Part shown: piece after piece, positions 16,361 to 25,505 of the stretch | How the letters are laid out: each line of letters starts with the position of its first letter | Position numbering within the stretch: the stretch's first letter is position 1 | NCBI RefSeq assembly: GCF_017353185.1 | Contig: NZ_JAFMYV010000004.1 | Location: 310,001 to 374,000, forward strand | DNA length: 64,000 bases | From: Fibrella rubiginis | GTDB taxonomy: Bacteria > Bacteroidota > Bacteroidia > Cytophagales > Spirosomataceae | Direction: 5' to 3' | Notes under the pieces: generated by a model | What the model was told of the DNA's origin: nothing | Databases searched by the model: none | Seen by the model: the letters and a program-made list of their open reading frames with translations, nothing else | Translations under genes and position numbers: made by a program

Positions 16361-17746
16361 ATGACCAGAATCATCCGGTTATTACTGGCTGCGTTGCGCG
16401 GCACAGAAACCAATTTTACGTCCGGCAACATCAACCGGGCTATTTTCATGCTGTCGGTACCCATGATCCTCGAAATGGTCATGGAAGCCCTCTTTGCCAT
16501 TGTCGACGTATTTTTCGTGGCTAAAATTGGCACCGAAGCCGTGGCTACTGTGGGCCTGACCGAGTCGGTACTCACGCTGGTGTACTCCATTGCCATTGGC
16601 CTAAGCACCGCCGCTACGGCGCTCGTGGCGCGGCGCATCGGCGAAGAAAACCCCGACGGAGCCAGCAAAGCCGTAGGACAGGTGATCTTTATTTCGCTCA
16701 CCTTCGCGGTGCTCATGGGCGTTCCCGGCCTGGTTTTCGCCGACGACCTGCTTCGGCTCATGGGGGGCGATGCGCAGCTTATTGCCAACGGCAGCGGCTA
16801 CACGCGCGTGATTTTCATGTCGGCACCGGCGATCATCCTGCTCCATACCCTCAGCGGATGCCTGCGCGGCGCGGGCGACGCCTCTGTAGCGATGCGGTCG
16901 TTATGGCTGGCCAATGGCATCAACATTGTGCTGTGTCCGGTGTTCATTTTCGGGCTGGGGCCGTTTCCCGAACTGGGCGTGATGGGGTCGGCGGTGGCGA
17001 CTACGCTGGGGCGGTCGGCTGGGGTGCTGTACCAGTTTTATGCCCTGGCAAAGATGAATGGCCGTGTTTCAATCAGCCTGACCTCGTTCGTGCCCGATTT
17101 TGGCGTGGTGAAAACCTTGCTTGGTCTGGCGGCGGGCAGCACCGGTCAATTCCTGATCGGGTCGGCAAGCTGGGTGTTTCTGACCCGGATCGTATCGACG
17201 TTTGGCGCTGACGTGGTAGCGGGCTATACCGTGGCTATCCGCATCTTCGTCTTCACGATTTTGCCCTCATGGGGCATGGCCAACGCGGCGGCTACGCTGG
17301 TGGGGCAGAACCTGGGCGCGGGCCAACCCGACCGTGCCGAAACGTCGGTGTGGCGGGCGGCGTTCTGCAACCTGCTGTTCCTGCTGCCCATCGGCCTGTT
17401 GCTGTACCTATTCGCCGAAAACGTGGTCGGCTTTTTCAGTCATGACACGGCTGTGCTGACCATCGGCGCGCAAAGTCTGCGGGTCTTCTGTCTGGGTTTT
17501 GTGTTCATGGCCTACGGTATGGTGGTGACGCAGGCCCTCAACGGCGCGGGCGACACCCGTTCGCCGATGCTCATCAACATCCTTTGCTTTTGGGTAATCG
17601 AGATACCGCTGGCCTACGCCCTGGCCAACTGGCTGAACTGGGGGCCTTCGGGCGTATTCTGGTCGGTGGCTATTTCCGAATCGCTGCTGGCCCTGGCAGC
17701 GGTCTGGGTGTTTCGGCGGGGCCACTGGCGCACCGTAGCCGTCTGA
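16361..17746 (+). CDS. MATE family efflux transporter
   Basis: A multidrug and toxic compound extrusion pump with about twelve membrane segments in two homologous halves. The NorM-like opening PMILEMVMEALFAIVDVFFV (residues about 30-50) and repeated small-residue helices are clear; the second half starts near FVPDFGVVKTLLGLAAGS. It is 461 aa, full length. The ATG at 16361 is preferred; a TTG three codons upstream is possible. Substrate unknown; such pumps use sodium or proton gradients. Confidence 0.93.
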   Translation: MTRIIRLLLAALRGTETNFTSGNINRAIFMLSVPMILEMVMEALFAIVDVFFVAKIGTEAVATVGLTESVLTLVYSIAIGLSTAATALVARRIGEENPDGASKAVGQVIFISLTFAVLMGVPGLVFADDLLRLMGGDAQLIANGSGYTRVIFMSAPAIILLHTLSGCLRGAGDASVAMRSLWLANGINIVLCPVFIFGLGPFPELGVMGSAVATTLGRSAGVLYQFYALAKMNGRVSISLTSFVPDFGVVKTLLGLAAGSTGQFLIGSASWVFLTRIVSTFGADVVAGYTVAIRIFVFTILPSWGMANAAATLVGQNLGAGQPDRAETSVWRAAFCNLLFLLPIGLLLYLFAENVVGFFSHDTAVLTIGAQSLRVFCLGFVFMAYGMVVTQALNGAGDTRSPMLINILCFWVIEIPLAYALANWLNWGPSGVFWSVAISESLLALAAVWVFRRGHWRTVAV

Positions 17747-17754
17747 GTGGAGGA

Positions 17755-18021
17755 GAGGAGTGTGCGGAGTGCTTCGCGCTATAGACCTGATTCGGCTGGC
17801 ACTTCAACTACGCTCCGGCTCAAAGCCAGTCGTTGCCACGTTGTCTTTTGGCCGCCGATGTTGCTTGACTCTGCCGTTGTATGCCGTTGTCGCCGTTGTC
17901 GCCGTTGTCGCTTGGCTCCAGCCGGGGGCGCCCAGCCGAGTGACAACAAAGTTGATTCAAGTTCCCTGTCACCCTGAGCTTGTCGAAGGGCACCGAGCGC
18001 GAAGCACTCCGCACACTCCTC
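17755..18021. repeat. Chimeric inverted repeat with wide spacer
   Basis: Perfect 26-bp outer arms (17755-17780 and 17996-18021) are separated by 215 bases. Just inside the right arm is one half of the CCCTGTCACC...GTCGAAGGG core, but the matching left half is missing. Instead the spacer holds a 9-base tandem (GCCGTTGTC, 17883-17909) and a single half-copy of the element whose full palindrome is at 24074-24253. It looks like a rearranged composite. Confidence 0.85.
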
Positions 18022-18067
18022 TGGCCAAACTCAAACTGAAAATTCAAAACCCTTGTTAATTAACTAT

Positions 18068-19348
18068 ATGATCGACAACCATAAAAACCCTGAAACCGCT
18101 GTGCTCGTTGCCGTGGCTACGCAAAAGCAGACGGCTGCACAGACGCGTGAATACCTCGCCGAATTGGCCTTCCTGGCCGAAACGTCGGGGATTATAACGA
18201 AGAAAACGTTTACCCAAAAGCTCGAACACCCCGACCACCGGACGTTTGTGGGTAAGGGTAAGCTGGACGAAATAAAGACCTACATCCTGGCCGAACCCGT
18301 CGACACGATCATCTTCGATGATGACCTCTCACCCGCGCAGGTGCGGAACCTGGAGGCCGAGTTTACGGATGTGAAGGTGCTGGACCGGAGCCTGTTGATT
18401 CTGAACATTTTCTCGATGCGGGCGCAAACGGCCCAGTCACGGGTGCAGGTAGAACTGGCTCAGTACCAGTATCTCTATCCACGCCTGACCAAGATGTGGT
18501 CGCACTTAACGAACCAGAAAGGGGGCGTTGGGATGCGCGGTCCGGGTGAGACCGAACTGGAAACCGACCGTCGGATTGTGAAAGACCGGATTGCGTTTTT
18601 GAAAGAAAAGCTGGAGAAAATAGACCGGCAGAGCATGACCCGCCGCAAAGAGCGTGACCGCCTCGTGCGTGTGGCCCTGGTGGGCTATACCAACGTGGGC
18701 AAGTCGACGCTGATGCGGGCTTTGGCTAAGGCCGATGTGTTTGCCGAAAACAAGCTCTTCGCCACGGTTGACTCGACCGTGCGGAAGGTGGTATTGGGCA
18801 ACATCCCGTTCCTGCTGACTGACACCGTTGGGTTCATCCGCAAGCTGCCCACGATGCTCATTGAGTCCTTCAAATCGACCCTCGATGAGGTGCGCGAAGC
18901 TGATATTCTGCTGCACGTAGTCGACGTGTCGCACTCGTCGTTCGAGGAGCATATTGAGGTTGTCAACAAGACCCTGGCTGATCTGGGCGTGGCCGACAAG
19001 CCGACGGTGCTGGTATTCAACAAAGTAGATGCGTTTGTGCCGAAGGAAGAGTGGGCACCGGAGTTTGACGAAGACACCGAAGGCGAAGTGCCCGTAGAAA
19101 CGCGCCGCAAGACGGCCCTGGAGTACCTGAAGCGCACGTACCTGACCAAACAGGCTGAGCACGTGGTGTTTGTGTCGGCCCAAACCCGCGAGAACATCGA
19201 CGAGTTGCGTGTGTTGCTCCACGATATGGTGAAACCGCAGCACTTCCAGATTTACCCCAACTGGCTCGACGTACCCCTCCTCGAATCAGCCACCCTCGGC
19301 GGCGACAATCAGACCAAAGAGGAATTGCCAACAAAGCAGGAAAGTTAA
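18068..19348 (+). CDS. hflX: GTPase HflX
   Basis: A ribosome-associated GTPase that splits stalled or idle 70S ribosomes. The HflX-specific N-terminal domain has THPDHRTFVGKGK-like residues (GKGKLDEIKTYI) and DRSLLILNIFSMRAQT, then the glycine-rich linker GGVGMRGPGETELE. GTPase motifs: GYTNVGKST (P-loop), LLTDTVGFIRKLP (G3) and VFNKVD (G4). From the ATG at 18068 it is 426 aa. A TTG five codons upstream is less likely. Complete. Confidence 0.95.
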   Translation: MIDNHKNPETAVLVAVATQKQTAAQTREYLAELAFLAETSGIITKKTFTQKLEHPDHRTFVGKGKLDEIKTYILAEPVDTIIFDDDLSPAQVRNLEAEFTDVKVLDRSLLILNIFSMRAQTAQSRVQVELAQYQYLYPRLTKMWSHLTNQKGGVGMRGPGETELETDRRIVKDRIAFLKEKLEKIDRQSMTRRKERDRLVRVALVGYTNVGKSTLMRALAKADVFAENKLFATVDSTVRKVVLGNIPFLLTDTVGFIRKLPTMLIESFKSTLDEVREADILLHVVDVSHSSFEEHIEVVNKTLADLGVADKPTVLVFNKVDAFVPKEEWAPEFDEDTEGEVPVETRRKTALEYLKRTYLTKQAEHVVFVSAQTRENIDELRVLLHDMVKPQHFQIYPNWLDVPLLESATLGGDNQTKEELPTKQES

Positions 19349-19366
19349 TCGTACGTGGCTACGCGC

Positions 19367-19524
19367 GGGTTGGCTTCGCGCTCTAGGCTACGCGCCGCGG
19401 GCCCTTCGACAGGCTCAGGGTGACAGCCCATCTGATGCAGTTCAGTCAACTTGACTCCATTTCCCTGTCACCCTGAGCCTGTCGAAGGGCCCGCGGCGCG
19501 TAGCCTAGAGCGCGAAGCCAACCC
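19367..19524. repeat. Perfect 60-bp-arm inverted repeat after hflX
   Basis: Arms 19367-19426 and 19465-19524 are perfectly complementary. The core is CCCTTCGACAGGCTCAGGG then TGACAG; the outer part contains GCTTCGCGC and CTAGGCTACGCGCCGCGGG. The element at 29794 has the same outer part but a 14-base insertion in both arms. Confidence 0.95.
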
Positions 19525-19649
19525 ACACGAAGCCGCACTATTTTTATGGTTGCTCTGACTACCCCATTCGGAACAACCCCACTTTTTTCGCATTTTTGCA
19601 CCCGCGTCGGGTCAACCACCCGGCGTTTTTGTTGCCACATTGGCAATCA

Positions 19650-19738
19650 GGCACTGTAGTTCAACGGATAGAACCGCAGCGGCGGACCGAGGCGTTTCCT
19701 AAACGCTAGATCCGGGTTTGTTAAGTGTAGAGAGTAAC
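19650..19738 (+). pseudogene. Decayed copy of tRNA-Arg(CCU)
   Basis: The sequence starts like the intact tRNA 91 bases downstream (GGCACTGTAGTTCAACGGAT), then has about 17 foreign GC-rich bases in place of two, then the identical anticodon arm with its loop, and finally a T-arm and 3' acceptor side that no longer pair. It should not fold as a tRNA. Confidence 0.8.
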
Positions 19739-19740
19739 CA

Positions 19741-19812
19741 GGCACTGTAGTTCAACGGATAGAATAGGCGTTTCCTAAACGCTAGATCCGAGTTCGATTC
19801 TCGGCAGAGCCA
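19741..19812 (+). tRNA. tRNA-Arg (CCU anticodon)
   Basis: A full cloverleaf of 72 nt: acceptor GGCACTG with CAGAGCC, D-arm GTTC...GAAT, anticodon stem GGCGT/ACGCT with loop TTCCTAA (anticodon CCT at 19774-19776), T-arm CCGAG-TTCGATT-CTCGG, discriminator A at 19812, no encoded CCA. The fourth acceptor pair is A-A, a mismatch also present in the decayed upstream copy. It decodes AGG. Confidence 0.93.
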
Positions 19813-19818
19813 CGAATG

Positions 19819-19856
19819 AAAAAGCCCCTCAGCTTGTGATGAGGGGCTTTTTTATT
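19819..19856 (+). terminator. Rho-independent terminator after tRNA-Arg
   Basis: AAGCCCCTC pairs with GAGGGGCTT around a short loop and is followed by a run of six T. It directly follows the tRNA. Confidence 0.9.
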
Positions 19857-19867
19857 TGCCTAGATGT

Positions 19868-20140
19868 TTAGCCATTATTATGATATGCTCGACTATGGCG
19901 CTTTAATTCTTGCACTGCTTCCTCTTTCGTTAGAAGCCCTAAGTTCTCAACGTAATCATTGATTACAACTTGTAGCATCTCATCGGCCTCCGACGCTGTA
20001 TTGCCGTAAGCAGTCAGATTGAGTGACGGTATGAATACTACATATTGGTTTCCAGATAGGAAAAGCAATCGGCTCAAACCAGCATAGGTGTCTTTCCGTA
20101 TTGGATCGAATTGGGACAATTCTTCTTGCCAGTTCTCCAT
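19868..20140 (-). CDS. HicB-like small protein, unpaired
   Basis: 90 aa. Residues 33-67 (YVVFIPSLNLTAYGNTASEA then a helix DEMLQVVINDYVENL) resemble the partially degraded RNase-H-like fold of HicB antitoxins, with the usual P-S-L ... G-T-S-EA pattern. No hicA-like toxin lies beside it, so it may be a solitary HicB-fold protein rather than part of a toxin-antitoxin pair. It follows maeB on the same strand after an inverted repeat. Confidence 0.7.
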   Translation of the reverse strand: MENWQEELSQFDPIRKDTYAGLSRLLFLSGNQYVVFIPSLNLTAYGNTASEADEMLQVVINDYVENLGLLTKEEAVQELKRHSRAYHNNG

Positions 20141-20166
20141 ATGTCAACAGTCAGGGCTCTAAGATT

Positions 20167-20255
20167 TTTGTCATCCCGACGACAGGAGGGATCTACTTTC
20201 CTAATGCGTAGTTGTGAATCGGGAAAGTAGATCCCTCCTGTCGTCGGATGACAAA
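20167..20255. repeat. Inverted repeat downstream of maeB
   Basis: Arms 20167-20201 and 20222-20255, about 34 bp with one bulged base (GACGACAGGAGGGATCTACT). It lies 42 bases after the maeB stop on the minus strand and before the HicB-like gene, a suitable position for a terminator. Confidence 0.88.
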
Positions 20256-20297
20256 ATAAAATGACAAAAAACGCTTGAAAGGCCGCAAAACCCACCC

Positions 20298-22568
20298 CTA
20301 ATCCGCTACAGCAATCGCCACCATGTTCACAATTTCGCGGACGGTGCTGCCGAGTTGGAGGACGTGGACGGGCTTGCGGATGCCCATGAGCACGGGGCCG
20401 ATTTTTTCGATACGGCCAATCTCTTTCAGCAGGTTATAGGCAATGTTGGAGGCCGCCAGGCTGGGAAAAATCAGGACGTTGGCGGGCTGCTCGGCGAAGG
20501 GCGAGAACGCGTATGATTCGCGCATAAGCTCCTGATTGAACGGTAAGTGCGCCTGCATTTCACCATCCACAACCCAGTCGGGGTGGCGGGCCTGCAAGAT
20601 GGCTGTGGCCGCCTGCATCTTCTCGGCATCGTCGCCGGTGGCGCTGCCGAAGGTGGAGTACGACAGCAGCGCAATGCGGGGCTCAATGCCCAGCCGGCGC
20701 ACGGCATGGGCGGTGGTTTCGGCAATCTCCACGATCTCGTCGGTGGTGGGGTTCATGTTCACCGTGGTATCCGATAGGAACAACGGCCCGAACCGCGACA
20801 GCAGCACATACATACCCGACACCTTACGGATACCCGGCTGCCGACCAATCACCTGCAGGGCGGGCCGGAGCGTTTGGGGGTAGTTGCGCGTGAGACCCGA
20901 AATGAGCACGTCGGCCTCACCAATTTCCAGCAGCACGGTGCCGAAATAGTTGCGGTCGCGCATGAGGTTATGGGCTTCAACCAGGGTCAGACCCTTACGC
21001 TTGCGTTTTTCGTAGAGCAACTGCGCGTACTTCTCCCGCACTTTATCCTGCTTCGGCGACCGGTGGTCGATGATCCGCGTGTCGCCAAGGTTCATGTTGT
21101 GTTCGGCGAGCATCTTGTTGATTGTCTGTGGGTTACCAAGCAAAATGGGGATGGCCATTTTCTGTTCGCGCACCTCAGCCACAGCCCGGAGCACACTCAG
21201 GTTTTCGCCGTCGGTGAAGACTACGCGCTTGGGCGACTGCTGGGCCTGCCGCGTCAGGCGACGGATAAACGAGTTATCGAGACCCTGCCGCCTCGAGAGT
21301 TGCATGTCGTAGTCGGCCCAGTCGGTGATGTATTTCCGCGCCACGCCCGAGTCCATGGCGGCCTTCGCTACGGCGGGGGCTACGATGGTCAACAACCGCG
21401 GATCGGTGGGTTTGGGCAGGATGTACGTCCGGCCAAACACCAGGCCATCAGTGCCGTAGCTGCGACTAACCGCCTCTGGAACAGGCAGTTTAGCCAGTTT
21501 CGCCAGGGCACGTACGGCGGCGAGTTTCATGGCTTCGTTGATTTCGGTAGCCCGCACATCGAGCGCACCGCGGAAGATGTAGGGGAAGCCCAATACGTTG
21601 TTTACCTGATTCGGGAAGTCGGACCGGCCCGTAGCCATAATGATGTCGGGGCGGGCGGCGGTGGCGGCTTCGTATGTGATTTCGGGGTTGGGGTTAGCCA
21701 TCGCAAACACGATAGCACCGGGGGCCATACTCCGAATCATGTCTTGCGAAACGACCCCGCCCACGCTCAGGCCCAGAAACACGTCGGCCCCCACCATGGC
21801 GTCGGCTAAGGTGTAGCCCTCCGGGTGGCGGTCGGTGGTGTATTTGTACTGATTGCCTACCAGGTTGGTACGGTCTTTGGTCAGCAAACCGTCTTTATCG
21901 AATACTGTAATATTCTCCGGCGAGACCCCCAGATCAACGTAGAGGTCGAGGCAGGCAGTGGCCGCAGCACCGGCACCGTTGACCACCAGTTTGATTGTAT
22001 TGATCTGTTTACCAGCTATTTCCAGGGCGTTCAGCAGGGCCGCGCCAGACGTAATGGCCGTGCCGTGCTGATCGTCGTGCATGACGGGAATGTTCAGTTC
22101 GGCCCGCAGTCGCCGCTCGATTTCGAAGCATTCGGGGGCTTTGATATCCTCCAGGTTAACCCCGCCAAAGGTGGGTTCCAGGATCTTCACGGTGCGAATA
22201 AACTCCTCTACGTCGGTGGTATCCAGTTCAATATCGAACGCGTCGATGTCGGCGTATATTTTGAAGAGCAGGCTTTTACCCTCCATCACCGGCTTAGACG
22301 CCACCGCACCGATGTTGCCTAAACCCAGCACGGCAGTACCATTACTGATGACGGCCACGAGGTTGCCTTTGGCCGTATAATCATAGGCCCGTTCGGGTTG
22401 ATCGGCGATGGCGAGGCAGGGTTCGGCTACCCCCGGCGAATAAGCCAGTGACAGATCGCGCTGATTCTCCGTCTCTTTGGTGGGGGTAATTTCAATCTTT
22501 CCGGGACGGCCCTTGGCGTGGTAATGCAGGGCGTCTTCGCGGAGTTTATTAGCTGAAGAAGTGTTCAT
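20298..22568 (-). CDS. maeB: NADP-dependent malic enzyme with phosphotransacetylase-like C-terminus
   Basis: Converts malate to pyruvate and CO2. The malic domain (about 1-430) shows [21 protein letters not shown] and the nucleotide-binding [15 protein letters not shown]; the C-terminal third (about 435-756) is the phosphate acetyltransferase-like domain ([37 protein letters not shown]) that in this family is thought to be regulatory, e.g. acetyl-CoA sensing. 756 aa, complete. A dicarboxylate symporter gene lies just upstream on the same strand, giving an uptake-plus-decarboxylation pair. Confidence 0.95.
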   Translation of the reverse strand: MNTSSANKLREDALHYHAKGRPGKIEITPTKETENQRDLSLAYSPGVAEPCLAIADQPERAYDYTAKGNLVAVISNGTAVLGLGNIGAVASKPVMEGKSLLFKIYADIDAFDIELDTTDVEEFIRTVKILEPTFGGVNLEDIKAPECFEIERRLRAELNIPVMHDDQHGTAITSGAALLNALEIAGKQINTIKLVVNGAGAAATACLDLYVDLGVSPENITVFDKDGLLTKDRTNLVGNQYKYTTDRHPEGYTLADAMVGADVFLGLSVGGVVSQDMIRSMAPGAIVFAMANPNPEITYEAATAARPDIIMATGRSDFPNQVNNVLGFPYIFRGALDVRATEINEAMKLAAVRALAKLAKLPVPEAVSRSYGTDGLVFGRTYILPKPTDPRLLTIVAPAVAKAAMDSGVARKYITDWADYDMQLSRRQGLDNSFIRRLTRQAQQSPKRVVFTDGENLSVLRAVAEVREQKMAIPILLGNPQTINKMLAEHNMNLGDTRIIDHRSPKQDKVREKYAQLLYEKRKRKGLTLVEAHNLMRDRNYFGTVLLEIGEADVLISGLTRNYPQTLRPALQVIGRQPGIRKVSGMYVLLSRFGPLFLSDTTVNMNPTTDEIVEIAETTAHAVRRLGIEPRIALLSYSTFGSATGDDAEKMQAATAILQARHPDWVVDGEMQAHLPFNQELMRESYAFSPFAEQPANVLIFPSLAASNIAYNLLKEIGRIEKIGPVLMGIRKPVHVLQLGSTVREIVNMVAIAVAD

Positions 22569-22575
22569 AAAGGCA

Positions 22576-22672
22576 GTTCAACGTTCAATGTCTAATGTCC
22601 AACGTTGCGCTGCTGTCACACAGTTTGGGGCCGAGCCGACGCACATTGGACGTTAGACATTAAACATTGAAC
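22576..22672. repeat. Heptad-built inverted repeat between dctA-like gene and maeB
   Basis: Arms 22576-22608 and 22641-22672. Both read in 7-base units (GTTCAAC, GTTCAAT and variants), with a GTTGC on the left next to the loop. The mismatches within the stem are C/T differences, which would be G-U pairs in RNA from one strand. It follows the symporter stop and precedes maeB. Confidence 0.9.
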
Positions 22673-22707
22673 AATAATGTACTGTCAAAATTACACCCTT
22701 CCCGGCC

Positions 22708-24003
22708 TTAAACGACCACTTTTTCAAGTTTCTCTACCTCGCCGAAGGCGCGGGTCATGGCGGTACGGTCGAAGGCTTTTTCGTTGTTGGCGAGCCAGAT
22801 GGTGGCCACACCGTTGCCGATAAAGTTGGTGATGCTGCGCGCCTCCGACATAAACCGGTCTACCCCCAGCAGCAGGGCCAGGCCTTCTACGGGGATCACG
22901 TTGATGGCCGTAAGCGTACTGGCCAGGACCACAAAACCACTGCCCGTAACACCTGCGGCCCCTTTTGAGGTCACCATCAGGATGCCGATGATCGTGGCCA
23001 GCTGTTCCCAACTCAGCTGAACGTTGAAGACCTGCGCCAGAAAGATCGTGGCCATGGAGAGATAAATCGTGGTGCCGTCGAGGTTGAACGAATAACCCGC
23101 CGGAACCACCAGCCCCACTACTGATTTAGCGCAACCCATGCGTTCGAGTTTTTCCATCAGCGAGGGCAACCCCGCCTCTGAGGACGACGTACCCAGCACG
23201 ATCAGCAGTTCTTCACGGATGTAGCGCAGGAAGCCCAGCAGGGGCACTTGGCACGAGCGCAGAATAAGACCCAGCACCCCGAAAATGAACAGGGCCATGG
23301 TGGTATACACCGTGCCCATGAGCTTAGCAAGGGGTAGCAACGTACCCAAACCGAACTTGCCGATAGTGTAGGCCATACCGCCAAAGGCACCGATGGGAGC
23401 CAGCAGCATTACCTTGTGCAACCCCGCGAAAATGACCTTCAACAGCCGATTCATCACGGTCACAATACGCTCACGGCCACCGTATTGACTTAAAATAATA
23501 CCGATCACGATGGCCGCAATCAATACCTGCAGCGTAACGTTGTCCATCAGAAATTTCCACCAGCTGAACGCCTGGGCGGTCTTGGTGTACTTGGAAATAT
23601 CACCTCCCTTTAGTGCCGACGTCACCACGCCATTGCCGGGGCGGATGACATTGGCCACGACCACGCCGATGAGCAGGGCCACGGTGGTCACGACTTCGAA
23701 ATAAAGCAGGGCCTTAGCTCCTACTTTGCCCACCTTTTTCAGGTCGCCCATGCTGACGATGCCGAGCGTGATGGTGAGGAAGATGATGGGGCTGATGAAG
23801 AGCTTGACGAGGCTAATGAAACAGCCACTCAGAAACTCACTGATGGTAGCTCCGATGGTGAGTTCCTGCCCCATGAACCGGCCTTTGATGGGCGCATCCA
23901 ATATGGGCAGCAGGGCCAGATCAGGCCGAAAATGACCCAGCAACACGCCCAGCGTGATGGCCGTGAGTACCCAGAACGTGAGGTTCGTGACGAGTTTTTT
24001 CAT
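22708..24003 (-). CDS. dctA: Dicarboxylate/amino acid:cation symporter (DctA/GltP family)
   Basis: A transporter of the DAACS family. N-terminal helices (LTFWVLTAITLGVLLGHF, LVKLFISPIIFLTITLGIV) and the substrate and ion sites in the C-terminal half are visible: TSSSEAGLPSLMEKLERMG (serine-rich hairpin), GYSFNLDGTTIYLSMA, MVTSKGAAGVTGSGFVVL and DRFMSEARSITNFIGNGVA. It is 431 aa. It resembles the C4-dicarboxylate branch, and the adjacent malic enzyme supports malate or succinate as substrate. Confidence 0.9.
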   Translation of the reverse strand: MKKLVTNLTFWVLTAITLGVLLGHFRPDLALLPILDAPIKGRFMGQELTIGATISEFLSGCFISLVKLFISPIIFLTITLGIVSMGDLKKVGKVGAKALLYFEVVTTVALLIGVVVANVIRPGNGVVTSALKGGDISKYTKTAQAFSWWKFLMDNVTLQVLIAAIVIGIILSQYGGRERIVTVMNRLLKVIFAGLHKVMLLAPIGAFGGMAYTIGKFGLGTLLPLAKLMGTVYTTMALFIFGVLGLILRSCQVPLLGFLRYIREELLIVLGTSSSEAGLPSLMEKLERMGCAKSVVGLVVPAGYSFNLDGTTIYLSMATIFLAQVFNVQLSWEQLATIIGILMVTSKGAAGVTGSGFVVLASTLTAINVIPVEGLALLLGVDRFMSEARSITNFIGNGVATIWLANNEKAFDRTAMTRAFGEVEKLEKVVV

Positions 24004-24012
24004 AAGAGACAG

Positions 24013-24072
24013 GACGGGTTTTTTGACAGGATGATCAGGATTTCAGGATTGGCAGGATTGGCAGGATTGGCA
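24013..24072. repeat. Partial repeat with 9-base tandem
   Basis: A single copy of the arm sequence TTTTGACAGGATGATCAGGA, which is found as a full palindrome at 24268-24384, leads into three tandem GGCAGGATT units. Directly after it comes the palindrome at 24074. Confidence 0.75.
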
Positions 24073-24073
24073 G

Positions 24074-24253
24074 TCGTTGTCGCTTGGCTCCGCCGGGGGC
24101 GCCCAGCCGAGTGACGTGTATCTGAGGGCCTCCGGCCCGTAGCTTGACGTTGAGTCCCGTTAGCCCAACTGTTCTAAAATCTGAGTACGGGCCGGAGGCC
24201 CTCAGATATACGTCACTCGGCTGGGCGCCCCCGGCGGAGCCAAGCGACAACGA
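24074..24253. repeat. 68-bp-arm inverted repeat upstream of dctA-like gene
   Basis: Arms 24074-24141 and 24186-24253, one mismatch in 68. It contains CTTGGCTCCGCCGGGGGCGC and GGGCCTCCGGCCCGTA. The outer part recurs as a half-copy in the spacer at 17908-17945. Confidence 0.95.
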
Positions 24254-24267
24254 AGGACAGGAAGGAG

Positions 24268-24384
24268 TTTTGACAGGATGATCAGGATTTCGGGATTTAC
24301 AGGATTTTCTCTTTGCTGCACAGCAGTTAGCGGTAGTAAAAGAGAAACTCTGTAAATCCTGAAATCCTGGTCATCCTGTCAAAA
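24268..24384. repeat. Inverted repeat downstream of AEC permease
   Basis: Arms 24268-24314 and 24338-24384, 47 bp with a few mismatches, built on TTTTGACAGGATGATCAGGA. It ends 17 bases from the AEC stop codon, where it could act as a terminator on the minus strand. Confidence 0.88.
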
Positions 24385-24401
24385 AAATAATCCCGCAAAA
24401 G

Positions 24402-25298
24402 TCATAGCAAATAATAGATCAAGTAGATACCTAAGAATGAAAGCGGAATGCCGAGGCCGACCATTTGGGCAGCCAGGGACGGGTTAAGGTTGTATTGCGT
24501 GGCCAGCACGGCGGCGGTGTTCATTGGCCCAAGCGCGGATCCCAGCACACAGAGGTCGGGCATCCAGCCGCGTTGACCAAGCAGCAACTTGTAGACAACG
24601 AACACCAGCAACGGAGCCAGCAGCAATTTATAGCCTAAACCCAGCAACAGGGCGTTTTTATGCTGCTTTGGCACTCGAAATCGGATTTGCATGCCTACCG
24701 ACAGCAAGGCAATAACGGTAAACGGGCTACTCAGTTTAGTCAGCAGATCACGCACAAAAAGTGGATGAACGTAGCCCAGGCCGTTAGCCAGCAGGGCCAC
24801 CACAAACGCCAGAAACGGCGGAAACCGGACCATATCACGCAGCATTATTCGTACCGAAGGTTCCTTTGCCGCCAGCCAGGAGGCCAGACCCACGCCGAAG
24901 GTAACGCAGATCACAAATGTCCCCGCCTGACTCATCAGGATACCCGCCTCCAGCCCCGCCCGGCCGTAGAGCCACTCGAAAATGGGGAAACCCACAAACG
25001 ATATACTACTGATACCGCCCGTGAGCAGCAACGCCCCCAGCGTGGCCCGGTCGAAACCAAGCCGATTGCCGATAGTCCAGATGAACGCGCAACCACAACC
25101 AAAAACAAGGTATGGAGCCAGTATGGGCAGTAATAACCGACTAGCGAAGTGCAACTCGGCCACGTACAGCAGCGTCAACGCAGGAATGAACACCCCCACC
25201 AGCAGCCTGTTCAGCACCAGCGGCGCTGTATCAGGCAACCACCGCCGCAGTGCAACACCAAGAAGGAGGCAAGTCAGCAGGAGAGCGAGGGAAGTCAT
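24402..25298 (-). CDS. AEC family permease (auxin efflux carrier-like)
   Basis: A ten-helix membrane protein of 298 aa. The two inverted five-helix repeats are visible; helix-break regions such as FIPALTLLYVAELHF and LGSALGPMNTAAVLATQYNL sit at equivalent places. AEC permeases in bacteria are usually linked to malonate, malate or other small organic acids. Being next to a dicarboxylate symporter and malic enzyme on the same strand, organic-acid transport is plausible but unproven. Confidence 0.87.
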   Translation of the reverse strand: MTSLALLLTCLLLGVALRRWLPDTAPLVLNRLLVGVFIPALTLLYVAELHFASRLLLPILAPYLVFGCGCAFIWTIGNRLGFDRATLGALLLTGGISSISFVGFPIFEWLYGRAGLEAGILMSQAGTFVICVTFGVGLASWLAAKEPSVRIMLRDMVRFPPFLAFVVALLANGLGYVHPLFVRDLLTKLSSPFTVIALLSVGMQIRFRVPKQHKNALLLGLGYKLLLAPLLVFVVYKLLLGQRGWMPDLCVLGSALGPMNTAAVLATQYNLNPSLAAQMVGLGIPLSFLGIYLIYYLL

Positions 25299-25312
25299 GT
25301 TTTAGTGGGTGA

Positions 25313-25498
25313 ATAGCTTTGCGCTGAAGGCTTGGTGCTGGTGTGGGCTTCGCGCTGGTTGCCCTTCGACAAGCTCAGGGTGACAGCCCATCTAAAGCAG
25401 TTCAGTGAACCTGACTCTGGTATCCTGTCACCCTGAGCTTGTCGAAGCGCAACCAGCGCGAAGCCCACACCAGCACCAAGCCTTCAGCGCAAAGCTAT
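25313..25498. repeat. 74-bp-arm inverted repeat after the TonB receptor gene
   Basis: Arms 25313-25386 and 25425-25498, one mismatch in 74. The core is CCCTTCGACAAGCTCAGGG plus TGACAG; the outer part is CTTTGCGCTGAAGGCTTGG and GGCTTCGCGC. It lies between the receptor stop (25506) and the AEC start. Confidence 0.95.
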
Positions 25499-25505
25499 CC
25501 ACTCA

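Noticed and set aside
19868..20140. HicAB toxin-antitoxin module
   Set aside because: Only a HicB-like protein is present; no hicA-sized frame with the expected dsRBD-like fold lies on either side.
20874..21809. Long plus-strand open frame opposite maeB
   Set aside because: Antisense shadow of a well-supported malic enzyme with low-complexity H/G/R content.
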